The notes under the pieces are model-generated. The model searched no databases and was not told the DNA's origin. It saw only the letters and a program-made list of their open reading frames with translations. From NCBI RefSeq assembly GCF_002079055.1, contig NC_047498.1, positions 62,001 to 126,000 of the forward strand: a DNA stretch of 64,000 bases, in the 5' to 3' direction. Position numbers and translations under genes: made by a program. Source of the stretch: Saccharomyces paradoxus (Eukaryota; Ascomycota; Saccharomycetes; Saccharomycetales; Saccharomycetaceae). Below are positions 18,325-29,006 of this stretch, one piece after another (the first letter of the stretch is position 1; every line of letters starts with the position of its first letter).

Positions 18325-20088
18325 ATGTCAGATCATTCTCCAATTTCCAATAAGGAAAACCATCTGCTGCCATCAGATTCATCAAGAAGCTCAACCAGCG
18401 ATACGCATTCGACGGGCACCACGGGAACCACGGGCGTCGAACCTGTGGATTTCACCGGTGAAGGTGCCAAATACACTACGGCAACGGAGGGCAACGCTGG
18501 TGGTGCAGATTTGGCGATCCAAAGAACGACAACCATGAATTCTGCTGCGGAATCAGAGGTTAATGTCACGAGAAGGTTAACTAAAATTCTTACTGGGTCC
18601 GTTAACGAGCCTGACCGTATAGAGGTTGATTATACCAATTGTGCGCCCATGGGTGGTGACAGACCTTACCCTCCATCATTGCCCAGCAGAGAACTGTACG
18701 AAGTCACTTTTGATGGTCCTAACGACCCGTTACATCCATTCAACTGGCCCATGAAAAAGAAAGTGCTGCTGTGTCTTGTTTTATGTCTGGATTGTATTGC
18801 CATTGCTATGTGTTCTTCTATTTTTGCCTCTGCAGTGCCGCAAATCTGTGAGATATACCACGTCATCGAAGTTGTCGCCATTCTGGGTATCACACTTTTC
18901 GTTCTTGGATTCGCCGCCTCGCCGGTTGTCTATGCTCCCCTTTCTGAATTGTACGGTAGAAAAGGTGTTTTGGTTTTATCTGCGTTTGGATTTGCCATTT
19001 TCCAATTTGCTGTTGCTACTGCTGAGAACCTGCAAACTATTTTCATATGTAGATTCTTTGGTGGTTTTATCGGCGCAGCACCCATGGCCGTCGTCCCCGC
19101 CGCGTTTGCCGACATGTTTGATACTAATGTCAGAGGTAAAGCCATTGCCCTATTTGCTCTAGGTGTTTTTGTGGGCCCCATTTTATCGCCTGTTATGGGT
19201 TCTTACATTGCTCAAAGAACTACCTGGAGATGGTTAGAATACGTTGTAGGTTGTTTCGCTTCCGCCGTTTTTGTTGCAATTGTATTGTTCTTTGACGAAA
19301 CACATCACCCTACTATTTTGGTTAACAAGGCCAAGCAGATGAGAAAGCAAAGTAATAACTGGGGTATTCACGCTGCTCATGAAGACGTGGAGCTGTCTAT
19401 CAAGGACATTGTCCAGAAAACTGTGACAAGACCTATTATCATGCTTTTCGTGGAACCGCTGTTACTGTTCGTGACTATTTACAACTCGTTTGTCTATGGT
19501 ATCCTATATTTGCTGCTGGAAGCGTACCCACTGGTGTTTGTAGAGGGTTACGGATTTACTGAAAATGGTGAGTTGCCGTACATTGCCCTGATTATTGGTA
19601 TGATGGTGTGCGCTGCTTTCATTTGGTACATGGATAATGATTATTTGAAGAGGTGTCAGGCTAAGGGAAAGTTAGTTCCCGAAGCTAGATTGTACGCAAT
19701 GGTTGTTGCAGGTACCATTTTCCCTATTGGTATCTTATGGTTCTGTTGGACGGGCTACTATCCACACAAGATTCATTGGATGGTCCCCACAGTGGGAGGG
19801 GCCTTCATTGGGTTTGGTTTGATGGGTATTTTCTTACCGTGCTTAAACTATATCATTGAATCATACTTACTGTTGGCAGCTTCTGCCGTCGCTGCAAACA
19901 CCTTCATGAGATCTGCATTTGGTGCATGCTTCCCATTGTTTGCAGGATATATGTTCCGTGGTATGGGTATTGGTTGGGCCGGTTTGTTATTAGGTCTTTT
20001 TGCCGCTGCCATGATTCCTGTGCCTTTACTATTCTTAAAATACGGTGAATCTATCAGAAAGAAGTCCAAGTACGCCTACGCCGCTTGA
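18325..20088 (+). CDS. TPO1: TPO1, plasma-membrane polyamine/drug:H+ antiporter (MFS DHA1)
   Basis: This 587-aa protein (586 in S. cerevisiae) belongs to the DHA1 family. A hydrophilic serine/threonine-rich N-terminus of about 145 residues contains TGTTGTTG, typical of Tpo proteins, and several kinase-type sites. Twelve hydrophobic segments follow, the first starting at [16 protein letters not shown]. The MFS signature between TM2 and TM3 reads [10 protein letters not shown]. It exports spermine, spermidine and several drugs and weak acids at the plasma membrane. The long promoter with PDRE, CGG array, Gcn4 site and TATA fits an inducible stress transporter. Confidence 0.96.
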   Translation: MSDHSPISNKENHLLPSDSSRSSTSDTHSTGTTGTTGVEPVDFTGEGAKYTTATEGNAGGADLAIQRTTTMNSAAESEVNVTRRLTKILTGSVNEPDRIEVDYTNCAPMGGDRPYPPSLPSRELYEVTFDGPNDPLHPFNWPMKKKVLLCLVLCLDCIAIAMCSSIFASAVPQICEIYHVIEVVAILGITLFVLGFAASPVVYAPLSELYGRKGVLVLSAFGFAIFQFAVATAENLQTIFICRFFGGFIGAAPMAVVPAAFADMFDTNVRGKAIALFALGVFVGPILSPVMGSYIAQRTTWRWLEYVVGCFASAVFVAIVLFFDETHHPTILVNKAKQMRKQSNNWGIHAAHEDVELSIKDIVQKTVTRPIIMLFVEPLLLFVTIYNSFVYGILYLLLEAYPLVFVEGYGFTENGELPYIALIIGMMVCAAFIWYMDNDYLKRCQAKGKLVPEARLYAMVVAGTIFPIGILWFCWTGYYPHKIHWMVPTVGGAFIGFGLMGIFLPCLNYIIESYLLLAASAVAANTFMRSAFGACFPLFAGYMFRGMGIGWAGLLLGLFAAAMIPVPLLFLKYGESIRKKSKYAYAA

Positions 20089-20913
20089 GAAGAAGAAAAG
20101 CAGAAACCCATGTTCTTTCTATATTTGCATTTTTTTTTTTTCCATTACTATTACTCCTCCCTGCCCCCTCTCACTCAAAGACTCGATAATCACATAGCAT
20201 TATAGACACTGTGCAGCGTAAGGCTGACATACAAAGAAAATAAAAAAAAATTAAAAGAATCTAAAAAAAGACAAAACAACTACAGAACAAAGAAAACCGT
20301 TTTCTATGCACAAACATAAGAGTACTTGGAGTAGTGATATCCTCTTTTTCTATTGTATTTGTTTTCAATGTTTTTTTCCTCCAACGCTCCTCTCATGTGG
20401 TTGTTATGTATAGCGCATAGTTACTAAATAAAACACTAATTAATAATTAATAATTCTTCTCTAATAAGAAAATACTCAAAGCTATTGTTTTCTCATGACC
20501 GATTCTCGGCATTGCACATATCCTTCGCCGAAACTCGGATAGGAGCCGATTAGTCATATCCTCAGTTTTTATTGGTCAGATAACAGTCACCCGGTAAATG
20601 CCCGTTTAATGACTTCTTTATTTTGGATTAAAATTGACAGGGAATTTCAACGGAATAAAGGAAGAAGGTTGAGATGCTTTTGATTGATAAAGGAAAGGAA
20701 AAAGGGTAGGAGAACAAAGAAAGGTAATGGAATTTCGCAAAGATTGTAAATCATTTTGAATTACTAAGAACTATCATTTATTCACACTATTTTATTCATC
20801 TTATTTATTTATTTATTCATTTGGCTACCGTTTTTACATTCGTACAAAGAATCATTTTGGGTGTTTTGGTTTGATAGTATAACACGACACGATCGAAATA
20901 ATAACGTAACACA
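20089..20913. other. Intergenic TPO1 3' / ISA1 promoter
   Basis: This 825-bp AT-rich tandem spacer has a T-run soon after TPO1, TAAT-rich sequence near 20435-20455 and TTTA repeats at about 20805-20818. I see no gene, no tRNA and no clear factor site. Confidence 0.5.
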
Positions 20914-21666
20914 ATGATAAACTCAGGAAGGAGCAGAAATTCAGTACTGCTGGCACGCAGATTCCTTTCAACGGGAGGATTTTGGCGAGGCGGTACGAAC
21001 GGTACAATGTCTCGCACAATTAACAACGTAAATCCTTTCAAATTAAGATTCATACCGAAGACAGCGCCCGCAGCTGCAGATGCCGTTTCCCCAGATAGTC
21101 AACGGTCAAGCAACAAGCCCTTCAAATTCATAGTTTCCAATCAGAGCGCGACTAATAAGGCCTCTAAAAGCCCGAAGTGGTCGAGTTACGCATTCCCCTC
21201 GCGTGAGACCGTCAGGTCTCATGAGGAAGCCATTAAGAAGCAGAAACAAGCCATAGACGAGCAAATGGCCGCTGCAGTAGCCAAGAATGACTGCGCTTGC
21301 ACGGAGCCTCCTAAGAAAAGAAAGAGGAAATTAAGACCAAGAAAGGCGCTCATCACTCTGAGTCCGAAGGCAATCAAGCATTTAAGAGCGCTTTTGGCTC
21401 AGCCGGAACCTAAATTGATTAGAGTTAGCGCTAGAAACCGTGGATGTTCCGGTTTAACTTACGATTTGCAATATATCACCCAGCCGGGAAAATTCGATGA
21501 GGTCGTAGAACAAGATGGCGTCAAAATCGTCATTGACTCAAAGGCCTTGTTTAGCATAATTGGAAGTGAAATGGATTGGGTCGACGATAAATTGGCCTCT
21601 AAATTCGTTTTCAAGAATCCAAACTCCAAGGGTACATGCGGTTGTGGCGAGAGTTTCATGGTTTAA
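20914..21666 (+). CDS. ISA1: ISA1, mitochondrial A-type iron-sulfur assembly protein
   Basis: This 250-aa protein equals the S. cerevisiae length. The N-terminus is rich in Arg/Ser (RSRNSVLLARRFLSTGG), a typical matrix-targeting presequence. The conserved HesB/IscA domain occupies about residues 140-250 with the three diagnostic cysteines C178 (RGCSG), C242 and C244 (CGCGE). Isa1 acts with Isa2 and Iba57 in late [4Fe-4S] assembly for aconitase and for the lipoate and biotin synthases. A basic KKRKRKLRPRK segment precedes the domain. An internal Met at residue 32 could give a shorter form, but targeting then weakens. Confidence 0.97.
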   Translation: MINSGRSRNSVLLARRFLSTGGFWRGGTNGTMSRTINNVNPFKLRFIPKTAPAAADAVSPDSQRSSNKPFKFIVSNQSATNKASKSPKWSSYAFPSRETVRSHEEAIKKQKQAIDEQMAAAVAKNDCACTEPPKKRKRKLRPRKALITLSPKAIKHLRALLAQPEPKLIRVSARNRGCSGLTYDLQYITQPGKFDEVVEQDGVKIVIDSKALFSIIGSEMDWVDDKLASKFVFKNPNSKGTCGCGESFMV

Positions 21667-21827
21667 AACCTTCTACACCATTTCTAGAAAAAAGTATTCA
21701 CCTATTCACTTATTTATTCATTACTTATTTATTTACATATTTATCATACATATTAACGTTGAATCATTCATCGTTGCAGTGTTCGATGTTCCTAACTTTT
21801 CAATCGTTATTCTTGTAGATATGTATT

Positions 21828-21845
21828 TTCCAGAATTTTCTAGAA
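21828..21845. promoter_or_regulatory. Four-unit perfect heat-shock element of HSP104
   Basis: TTC-n2-GAA-n2-TTC-n2-GAA with exact spacing is an ideal Hsf1 trimer-binding HSE, about 290 bp upstream of the HSP104 ATG. Confidence 0.93.
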
Positions 21846-21876
21846 GGTTATTACTTATAGTCCTAAACGTTCCATA

Positions 21877-22000
21877 AGGGGCCGCGATTTTTTTTTTGTT
21901 CAATTTTCAACAGGGGGGCCATCTCAAAGATCTGCAAATTATATCACAGTAAAAGACAAAAGGGCGCAAACTTATGCAACCTGCCAAATTATTATATAAG
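21877..22000 (+). promoter_or_regulatory. STREs and TATA box of HSP104
   Basis: AGGGG cores at 21877-21881 and 21912-21916 are Msn2/Msn4-type stress elements. TATATAAG at 21993-22000 is the TATA box, 132 bp before the ATG. With the HSE they give the expected dual Hsf1 and Msn2/4 control. Confidence 0.75.
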
Positions 22001-22131
22001 GCATTGTAATCTTGCCTCAATTGCTCCGTAATTCGTTTCCTTGTTGCTTGGCTCTTATTGCTCTTAACTCCTACCAACAATAACAAAAGAAAAAGCAATC
22101 AACTACACGTGCAATAAAACATACAGAATAT

Positions 22132-24855
22132 ATGAACGACCAAACGCAATTTACAGAAAGAGCCCTAACGATTTTGACGTTGGCTCAGAAGTTGGCTTCG
22201 GACCACCAACATCCACAATTACAACCTATACATATTCTAGCTGCTTTCATTGAGACGCCGGAGGATGGATCAGTTCCGTATCTACAGAATCTAATTGAGA
22301 AGGGCCGTTACGACTATGACCTTTTCAAAAAAGTGGTCAATAGAAATTTAGTAAGAATTCCTCAACAGCAACCTGCACCTGCGGAGATAACACCAAGTTA
22401 TGCTTTGGGGAAAGTTCTACAAGATGCTGCTAAGATTCAAAAACAACAGAAGGACTCATTTATAGCGCAAGATCATATATTATTTGCTCTTTTCAATGAT
22501 TCGTCCATTCAGCAAATATTCAAGGAAGCACAAGTGGACATTGAGGCCATTAAGCAACAAGCCCTTGAACTCCGTGGTAACACTAGAATTGACTCTCGTG
22601 GCGCTGATACAAACACACCTTTGGAATATTTATCTAAGTATGCTATTGATATGACTGAGCAGGCTCGTCAAGGTAAGCTTGACCCTGTGATTGGCCGTGA
22701 AGAAGAAATAAGAAGCACTATCAGAGTTCTAGCAAGAAGAATTAAGTCTAACCCATGTTTAATTGGTGAGCCAGGTATTGGTAAGACTGCTATCATTGAA
22801 GGTGTTGCTCAAAGAATCATTGATGATGATGTTCCTACTATCTTACAAGGTGCTAAATTATTCAGTTTAGATTTAGCCGCATTGACTGCCGGTGCCAAGT
22901 ACAAAGGTGATTTTGAAGAAAGATTCAAAGGTGTCTTAAAAGAAATCGAAGAATCAAAAACCTTAATTGTTTTATTCATCGATGAAATTCACATGTTGAT
23001 GGGTAACGGTAAGGACGATGCCGCTAACATCTTGAAACCTGCTTTGTCCAGAGGCCAATTGAAAGTCATCGGTGCCACCACCAATAACGAATATAGATCT
23101 ATTGTGGAAAAGGATGGCGCCTTTGAAAGAAGATTCCAAAAAATTGAAGTTGCTGAGCCAAGTGTGAGACAAACTGTGGCCATCTTAAGAGGTTTACAAC
23201 CAAAGTACGAAATACATCATGGTGTAAGAATCCTGGATAGTGCCTTGGTCACTGCTGCTCAATTAGCCAAGCGTTACTTGCCATACAGAAGATTGCCGGA
23301 TTCTGCTTTAGATTTAGTTGATATTTCTTGTGCTGGTGTTGCTGTTGCAAGAGATTCTAAACCAGAAGAACTGGACTCTAAGGAACGTCAATTGCAATTG
23401 ATTCAAGTGGAAATAAAAGCTCTGGAAAGAGATGAAGACGCTGACTCCACCACTAAGGATAGGTTGAAATTGGCTAGGCAAAAGGAAGCTTCATTGCAGG
23501 AAGAATTGGAACCACTAAGACAACGTTACAATGAAGAAAAGCATGGCCATGAAGAATTAACACAGGCTAAAAAGAAGTTGGATGAACTGGAAAACAAGGC
23601 TCTTGATGCAGAACGTAGATACGATACTGCTACCGCTGCCGATTTAAGATACTTTGCTATCCCAGATATCAAAAAGCAAATCGAAAAACTTGAAGATCAA
23701 GTCGCTGAGGAAGAAAGACGTGCCGGTGCTAACTCTATGATCCAAAATGTGGTCAATTCAGATACTATTTCTGAGACAGCCGCAAGATTAACTGGTATCC
23801 CTGTTAAAAAATTGTCAGAATCTGAAAATGAAAAGTTGATCCATATGGAACGCGACTTATCGTCTGAAGTCGTGGGCCAAATGGATGCCATTAAAGCTGT
23901 TTCCAATGCCGTGAGATTATCTAGATCAGGTTTATCTAATCCAAGACAACCTGCATCGTTCTTGTTTTTGGGTTTGTCAGGTTCTGGTAAAACTGAGTTG
24001 GCTAAAAAGGTTGCCGGATTTTTGTTTAACGACGAGGACATGATGATCAGGGTAGATTGCTCTGAATTAAGCGAGAAATATGCAGTTTCTAAATTGTTAG
24101 GTACTACTGCAGGTTATGTTGGGTATGATGAAGGTGGGTTTTTAACGAACCAACTGCAATACAAACCATACTCTGTTTTGTTATTCGATGAAGTAGAAAA
24201 GGCACACCCTGATGTTTTGACCGTCATGCTACAAATGCTGGACGACGGTAGAATTACTTCAGGTCAAGGTAAGACGATCGACTGTTCGAATTGTATTGTC
24301 ATTATGACTTCCAATTTAGGTGCTGAATTTATCAATTCTCAGCAAGGATCAAAGATCCAAGAATCTACCAAAAATTTGGTCATGGGCGCTGTTAGACAAC
24401 ACTTCAGACCAGAATTTTTGAACAGAATTTCCAGTATAGTTATTTTCAACAAACTATCGAGAAAGGCCATTCATAAGATTGTGGATATTCGTTTGAAGGA
24501 AATTGAAGAGAGATTCGAGCAAAATGATAAGCATTACAAGTTGAATTTGACTCAAGAGGCTAAGGATTTCTTGGCCAGATATGGTTATTCTGATGATATG
24601 GGTGCACGTCCATTAAATAGATTAATTCAAAACGAAATTTTGAACAAATTGGCGCTTAGAATCCTAAAGAACGAAATCAAGGATAAGGAAACTGTTAATG
24701 TCGTCTTGAAGAAGGGCAAATCCCGTGATGAAAATGTCCCTGAGGAAGCTGAAGAATGTCTGGAAGTTCTACCAAACCACGAAGCTACTATCGGTGCTAA
24801 CACATTAGATTATGATAATGAAGACAGCATGGAAATTGATGATGACTTAGATTAA
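22132..24855 (+). CDS. HSP104: HSP104, AAA+ protein disaggregase
   Basis: This 907-aa protein (908 in S. cerevisiae) is nearly identical to Hsp104. Order: Clp N-domain (1-~150), NBD1 with Walker A GEPGIGKT (K218) and Walker B LFIDEIH, the long coiled-coil middle domain (about 410-530), NBD2 with GLSGSGKT (K620) and LLFDEVE, and the acidic tail ending DDLD that binds TPR co-chaperones. The tail just before it ([10 protein letters not shown]) differs from the S. cerevisiae residues I recall. The hexamer threads aggregated proteins through its pore, working with Hsp70 (SSA2 is encoded about 4 kb downstream) and Hsp40, and propagates yeast prions. Confidence 0.99.
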   Translation: MNDQTQFTERALTILTLAQKLASDHQHPQLQPIHILAAFIETPEDGSVPYLQNLIEKGRYDYDLFKKVVNRNLVRIPQQQPAPAEITPSYALGKVLQDAAKIQKQQKDSFIAQDHILFALFNDSSIQQIFKEAQVDIEAIKQQALELRGNTRIDSRGADTNTPLEYLSKYAIDMTEQARQGKLDPVIGREEEIRSTIRVLARRIKSNPCLIGEPGIGKTAIIEGVAQRIIDDDVPTILQGAKLFSLDLAALTAGAKYKGDFEERFKGVLKEIEESKTLIVLFIDEIHMLMGNGKDDAANILKPALSRGQLKVIGATTNNEYRSIVEKDGAFERRFQKIEVAEPSVRQTVAILRGLQPKYEIHHGVRILDSALVTAAQLAKRYLPYRRLPDSALDLVDISCAGVAVARDSKPEELDSKERQLQLIQVEIKALERDEDADSTTKDRLKLARQKEASLQEELEPLRQRYNEEKHGHEELTQAKKKLDELENKALDAERRYDTATAADLRYFAIPDIKKQIEKLEDQVAEEERRAGANSMIQNVVNSDTISETAARLTGIPVKKLSESENEKLIHMERDLSSEVVGQMDAIKAVSNAVRLSRSGLSNPRQPASFLFLGLSGSGKTELAKKVAGFLFNDEDMMIRVDCSELSEKYAVSKLLGTTAGYVGYDEGGFLTNQLQYKPYSVLLFDEVEKAHPDVLTVMLQMLDDGRITSGQGKTIDCSNCIVIMTSNLGAEFINSQQGSKIQESTKNLVMGAVRQHFRPEFLNRISSIVIFNKLSRKAIHKIVDIRLKEIEERFEQNDKHYKLNLTQEAKDFLARYGYSDDMGARPLNRLIQNEILNKLALRILKNEIKDKETVNVVLKKGKSRDENVPEEAEECLEVLPNHEATIGANTLDYDNEDSMEIDDDLD

Positions 24856-25133
24856 ATTTAGTGTGATTCGTATAGAAAATTTTTGGATAAGAATCCGTGA
24901 TATAATTAATATCTTATATAATAAATACTAATGATGGAAATTGTTTAATTAAATTTCATGTTTGGGCAAGAACCCTTGTTTTTTAACATTTAGCCGAGCC
25001 TGTTTGTAAATAGGCTCAAGGTAAATAAAAAAAAACGAAATCCAAACGGTGCTAAATCCTATTATATTGTTATAATGACATAATGTTACACCGAATTTTT
25101 TTCCATATGTTAGGAAAATTAAACAAAATGGAA
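24856..25133. other. Intergenic: HSP104 3' region
   Basis: AT-rich sequence with TATATAATAA-type elements near 24910-24930 that could serve HSP104 polyadenylation. I see no gene before the LTR remnant begins. Confidence 0.5.
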
Positions 25134-25458
25134 ATCAAACTGAGAATTGGGTGAATAATTAGATATTTGTTGGGATTCCATTGTTACTAAAGGCTATAAT
25201 ATTAGGTATATAGAATATACTAGAAGCTCCCCTCGAGGATATAGGAATCCACAAAAGGGAATCGATAGTTCTACATAGCGTTATTACCTTATCTTCTTTC
25301 TTTTTATATGTTGTCATTTATTATCCTATTACATTATCAATCCTTGCATTTCAGCTTCCATTAGATTGGATGACTGTTTCTCAATCTTTATGCCATCCTC
25401 TTACACCGCATGTGATAATATACTACTAAATAGATGATATTAGAATTTCATTCCAACA
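25134..25458 (-). mobile_element. Ty1/Ty2-type delta LTR with a short stub of internal sequence (fossil)
   Basis: The segment 25168-25458 reads as a delta LTR on the minus strand, with TG...CA ends (TGTTGGGATTCC at one end, TTCCAACA at the other) and a recognisable interior. About 34 bp to its left (25134-25167) still resemble the sequence next to the 5' LTR up to the primer-binding-site area, so this is the 5' LTR plus a stub rather than a simple solo LTR. The rest of the element is gone. It is somewhat shorter than, and diverged from, the ~334-bp canonical delta, suggesting an old insertion. I see no clear target duplication. It lies about 195 bp upstream of tRNA-Pro, the preferred Ty1 target zone. 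Confidence 0.88.
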
Positions 25459-25653
25459 CATTTCTGAGATGAACTAATCGGTATGCATTATATACTTCTC
25501 TTATGGTATAAGGAGATCCACATTTATCTTTCATTAATACTAACTTCCAGTCATCAATAAGATGATAGCTGAGTCTCATACTTTTTAGTTGTAGGGGGAA
25601 ATAATCCAGGCCTACTTGATTCAGAACTTAGACCTGGCTAGTGTAAAATAATT

Positions 25654-25756
25654 GGGCGTGTGGTCTAGTGGTATGATTCTCGCTTTGGGCGACCTCTTGA
25701 TTAAACAGGAGGACAAAGCATGCGAGAGGCCCTGGGTTCAATTCCCAGCTCGCCCC
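25654..25756 (+). tRNA. tP(UGG)L: tRNA-Pro (anticodon TGG), with 31-nt intron
   Basis: The 103-nt gene folds as tRNA-Pro. Exon 1 is 25654-25689, the intron 25690-25720 follows base 37, and exon 2 is 25721-25756, giving a 72-nt tRNA before CCA addition. The anticodon TGG is at 25686-25688 in the loop TTTGGGT once spliced. The A box lies near 25661-25671 and the B box GGGTTCAATTCC at 25734-25745. A Pol III terminator T5 sits at 25762-25766. The acceptor stem pairs GGGCG with CGCCC and has an apparent U-U at position 6-67. Position matches S. cerevisiae tP(UGG)L between HSP104 and PAU17. Confidence 0.97.
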
Positions 25757-28198
25757 TTTAATTTTTGCCTTTTGGCACAAAGCGCTTTGTTCAGGCTCCT
25801 CATCTTTATTACGTCCCATAAGATGGCAGTGGATTGGTCTTGTATCTCTTTAGGGTTGTGTCTGTTTTGCTATACTGCTGAACAATGCTTTGATGATTTT
25901 TTTTTAGAACCATGTCTGGAGGCCATATCGTGCCATTATCTTTGCTTCAAACAGGCACCTGTGCCTTAAGGTCATTTCTATTGCAACCAAAAATAACTAG
26001 TCAAAACCTGTTACTTCTCAAAAAAGAAAACCCAGCGTACTCAGCAATCAATTCGCCTATCCTCATTCATATTCTACCTCTCGTCCTATTTGTCTATTTT
26101 GAAAGAGAAAAAATGCAGTTAATCACCAGCAACTCATAAAATATGGGCCAAAAATATCATAATACAGACATGTGGTAAAAAAACCTACAAAAAATTACAA
26201 CGCAGGAAAACTAAAAAGTCCCAGTTTTTGCACTTTGCAATTCGAATTCTAGGTAATTATTATCAAACCAGTATCACAATTATTTACTGAATCTATTGCA
26301 TGCCGCCGCTGTGCCAATTGAAAATGCTTGCCCTTACCAAGAATAGACTAAATATTTGCTATGAAGTGCAATCATTTATTTTGTATACAATATGTGGATA
26401 ATAAGAAGCTAAAGAAACAAATTATTCCCATAGTATGCACCACCCAGTGTTAAAAGGCATATAGCTTAAAAACGTAAAGTTTGAAGCTAGCTGAAGGACA
26501 ACGGGTCGTATCCACTGGCCGTTTTCATATAGACCTCCCGCTTACACCAGGTAAGGGATGAAATTATGAGAGAACAGGAGGTATACCTTGGAAACCTCTA
26601 CGTCTTTGATACAAATGCAATAATTTCTCGATTTTGAAAACTTACAACTCATCAAGATACTTCTTTACTTAAACCAGAAATTTGAAACTGGACTTATAGT
26701 TGCACAGAAAAAAGTTAACAATTAGTTATTTCTGATAGCCAATTGTACAAACACGGCAGATCACGCCAACCATTACAGAAGATTCCAGAACCGTGGACGT
26801 TGAACAATTTGGCTTCCTTTGTTCAACTCCCGAAGTAAAACATAATGGAGGCCACTATATAATCATGACCGCCGTTTTCCAACTCCTCCCTTTAGCTGAA
26901 TTTGATGTCTTAAAGCAAAGGAGCAGTAGCGCAAATAATCCAAGTGCAAATGAAGAGTTTGGTTGCGTGTAGCAAAGGTACCGTCGAGCTGCCTGCCCAT
27001 AGACCGTGAAAATTATACAAATTATACACTTTTAAACAATCCAGAAGCAGTGTGGTCTTCGCGGCGAATTGATGTCAAAGTTCATTAGACACCCCAAATA
27101 AATAATAAGTTGGTTCAGGGAAAGCACTTGGATTTTTTTTTACTGCGGTCACGCCATATTAAGCATATCCTTAGCGAAAGACCCATTTCTTCATAACCAT
27201 TTTTACCATTTTTTCTATACGATTTGGGAGCAGATATTTTGAACTGCACAATAGTGGGTTCAATTACTTTGTGGAAAAGAAATGGTACCAGTAGACCATA
27301 CGTCGTATGTTGAAATCTATTTTAAGCACGGAAGTATCCTTCGTATGATAATATAACCTTTTTGCTCATAAGAAACAGCGTAACCAATGAAGTGACATTG
27401 CGGACCATCTTGTTTCAAGATGTAGTTGGGAAGAATTATGTGTTGAGCTCGTCTTTTTTATGAGCTCGAAATCAACAAGAGGTTCACTAAGATATTTGTG
27501 CAGGCTTCCTTGCATATGAAGAGGTGCCAATAAAACGATGCATTAATTCTTTCATTACGGAGTTTCCGAAGCAGCGAAGAATGAAAAAGAAAACAAGCGC
27601 TCATAATTATTCTCGATGGACATCGTATACAACATAAAAGTGTCTTTTTTTGGGTTTTCTCCCTTAAACATCACTGATTTCACATAATTAGTAACATGCA
27701 GACTACTAAATTAGGAAAAACCAACCCCTTTTTTACCTAGCAACCGTTTAGAGTATACCAAAAAAGGTAATTATGATGACTTCTGAACGAGGGTCCACGC
27801 CAAATCACGCCAAGTATGTTTTCGGACCTTCTGTTGGCAGAAACTCAACACGCCCACATGAATGTAAAGGGTTTCTTAGAAACACTCGCTGTACCGTGCA
27901 TTATTCAATTCTACGCACTTGCTTGGCAATGGGAAAAATACATTGCAAGAAAGTGTGCCTTCATATACGAGATCCAGTGAACCTGTGTCGTTCAGGAACA
28001 ATAGCATCTCATACTGGCAACAATGAAAAAACTTGCAATGTGCATTTAGTATCTTGCTTAGAAATCTGCTGTTTGTTAGTCGAAAAATTAATATAAATAG
28101 AGCAATTCTGATCAGCTATAACAAAAGTATATCCCCATCCTTCTTCTCTGCTGATATTACATCATCACTAAAGCAACAACTCAAAAACAACAAATACA
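25757..28198. other. Gene-poor 2.4-kb stretch between tRNA-Pro and PAU17
   Basis: Apart from the tRNA terminator and the PAU17 promoter at its right end, I recognise nothing. Open frames are short (the longest about 107 codons at 27773-28096, lying in the PAU17 promoter) and lack homology or yeast-like codon use. No second LTR with clear TG...CA ends was found, though eroded Ty fragments could hide here. Confidence 0.5.
27988..28099 (+). promoter_or_regulatory. PAU17 promoter: AR1 anaerobic element and TATA box
   Basis: TCGTTCAG at 27988-27995 matches the AR1 consensus TCGTTYAG bound by Upc2 in anaerobic DAN/TIR/PAU genes. TATAAATA at 28092-28099 lies 100-107 bp before the ATG. The pair fits induction under low oxygen. 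Confidence 0.75.
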
Positions 28199-28573
28199 AT
28201 GGTCAAATTAACTTCAATTGCTGCTGGTGTCGCCGCCATCGCTGCCGGTGTTGCCGCTGCCCCTGCCACTACTACTTTATCTCCATCTGACGAAAGAGTT
28301 AACTTGGTTGAATTAGGTGTCTACGTCTCCGATATCAGAGCTCATTTGGCTGACTATTATATGTTCCAAGCTGCCCATCCAACTGAAACTTACCCAGCTG
28401 AAATTGCTGAAGCTGTTTTCAACTACGGTGATTTCACCACCATGTTGACCGGTATTCCCGCTGACCAAGTCACTAGAGTCATCACTGGTGTCCCATGGTA
28501 CTCCACCAGATTGAGACCAGCCATTTCTAGCGCTCTATCCGCAGATGGTATCTACACTGCTGTACCAAACTAG
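28199..28573 (+). CDS. PAU17: PAU17, seripauperin mannoprotein
   Basis: This 124-aa protein is a typical seripauperin. A hydrophobic Ala/Val-rich signal peptide (about residues 1-20, [20 protein letters not shown]) is followed by the conserved core with [19 protein letters not shown] and [17 protein letters not shown]. The family lacks the Ser/Thr-rich wall anchor of the related Tir proteins. PAU genes are induced by anaerobiosis, cold and fermentation stress and are repressed by haem. Most family members are subtelomeric; this one is internal, at the PAU17/YLL025W position. Codon use is strongly biased towards abundant tRNAs. Confidence 0.95.
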   Translation: MVKLTSIAAGVAAIAAGVAAAPATTTLSPSDERVNLVELGVYVSDIRAHLADYYMFQAAHPTETYPAEIAEAVFNYGDFTTMLTGIPADQVTRVITGVPWYSTRLRPAISSALSADGIYTAVPN

Positions 28574-29006
28574 AATTTGACGCCCTTCCGAATCAAATTT
28601 TACAGAGATTAGGATGTTATGAATAAATGAAATTGGTTTTGACGGTATGAAAATAAAAAATTTTTGAAAATTATGAAAAAAAAAAGTTTTAATAATATAA
28701 AGTTGATAACATAAATAAATACATATCGTATATTGTTATTATCAAGTTTTTGTTATTAAAAAGCTCTTTGATTTTCTATTTTTCACGCGAGTGACTGGAA
28801 CTTTTTGTCTTCAAGTTGCTCTTTTATCTGATTTAGAAGTACTATATTAACTAATATTATTGATATTTTTATTATTGTTTTATTCTTTTTATCATTTCTA
28901 TATAAAATATTATTATATGATTTAGTTTATCGTAAAAAAAATTAAAAAATACAGAGGAAAGCAAAAGTAAAACTTTTTGAATATTTTACAGGGGCCATCA
29001 CTAAGC
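28574..29006. terminator. Convergent 3' region PAU17 / SSA2
   Basis: 433 bp of extremely AT-rich DNA between two convergent, highly expressed genes. A/T runs near 28676-28685 and TATATAAAATATTATTATA-like sequence near 28900 are suitable polyadenylation signals for both strands. I see no gene. Confidence 0.6.

Larger units (their letters stand above)
21667..22131. other. HSP104 promoter and ISA1 3' region
   Basis: This 465-bp spacer contains the ISA1 polyadenylation region (TTTA-rich, 21715-21745) and then a compact heat-shock promoter: HSE 21828-21845, two STRE cores (AGGGG at 21877 and 21912) and TATA at 21993. Confidence 0.7.

Noticed and set aside
21814-21821. UGUAGAUA resembling a Puf3 site about 150 nt after ISA1
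   Set aside because: Puf3 disfavours G at the fifth position, and the site lies in the HSP104 promoter, probably outside the ISA1 3' UTR.
25459-25653. Possible second Ty remnant (sigma or tau) between the delta LTR and the tRNA
   Set aside because: I found no TG...CA ends or sequence I can match to Ty3 or Ty4 LTRs.
25652-25969. 105-codon frame across the tRNA-Pro gene
   Set aside because: It runs through the tRNA and its intron; chance frame.
27773-28096. 107-codon frame just upstream of PAU17
   Set aside because: It occupies the PAU17 promoter, including the AR1 element and the region up to the TATA box, and its composition is not protein-like.
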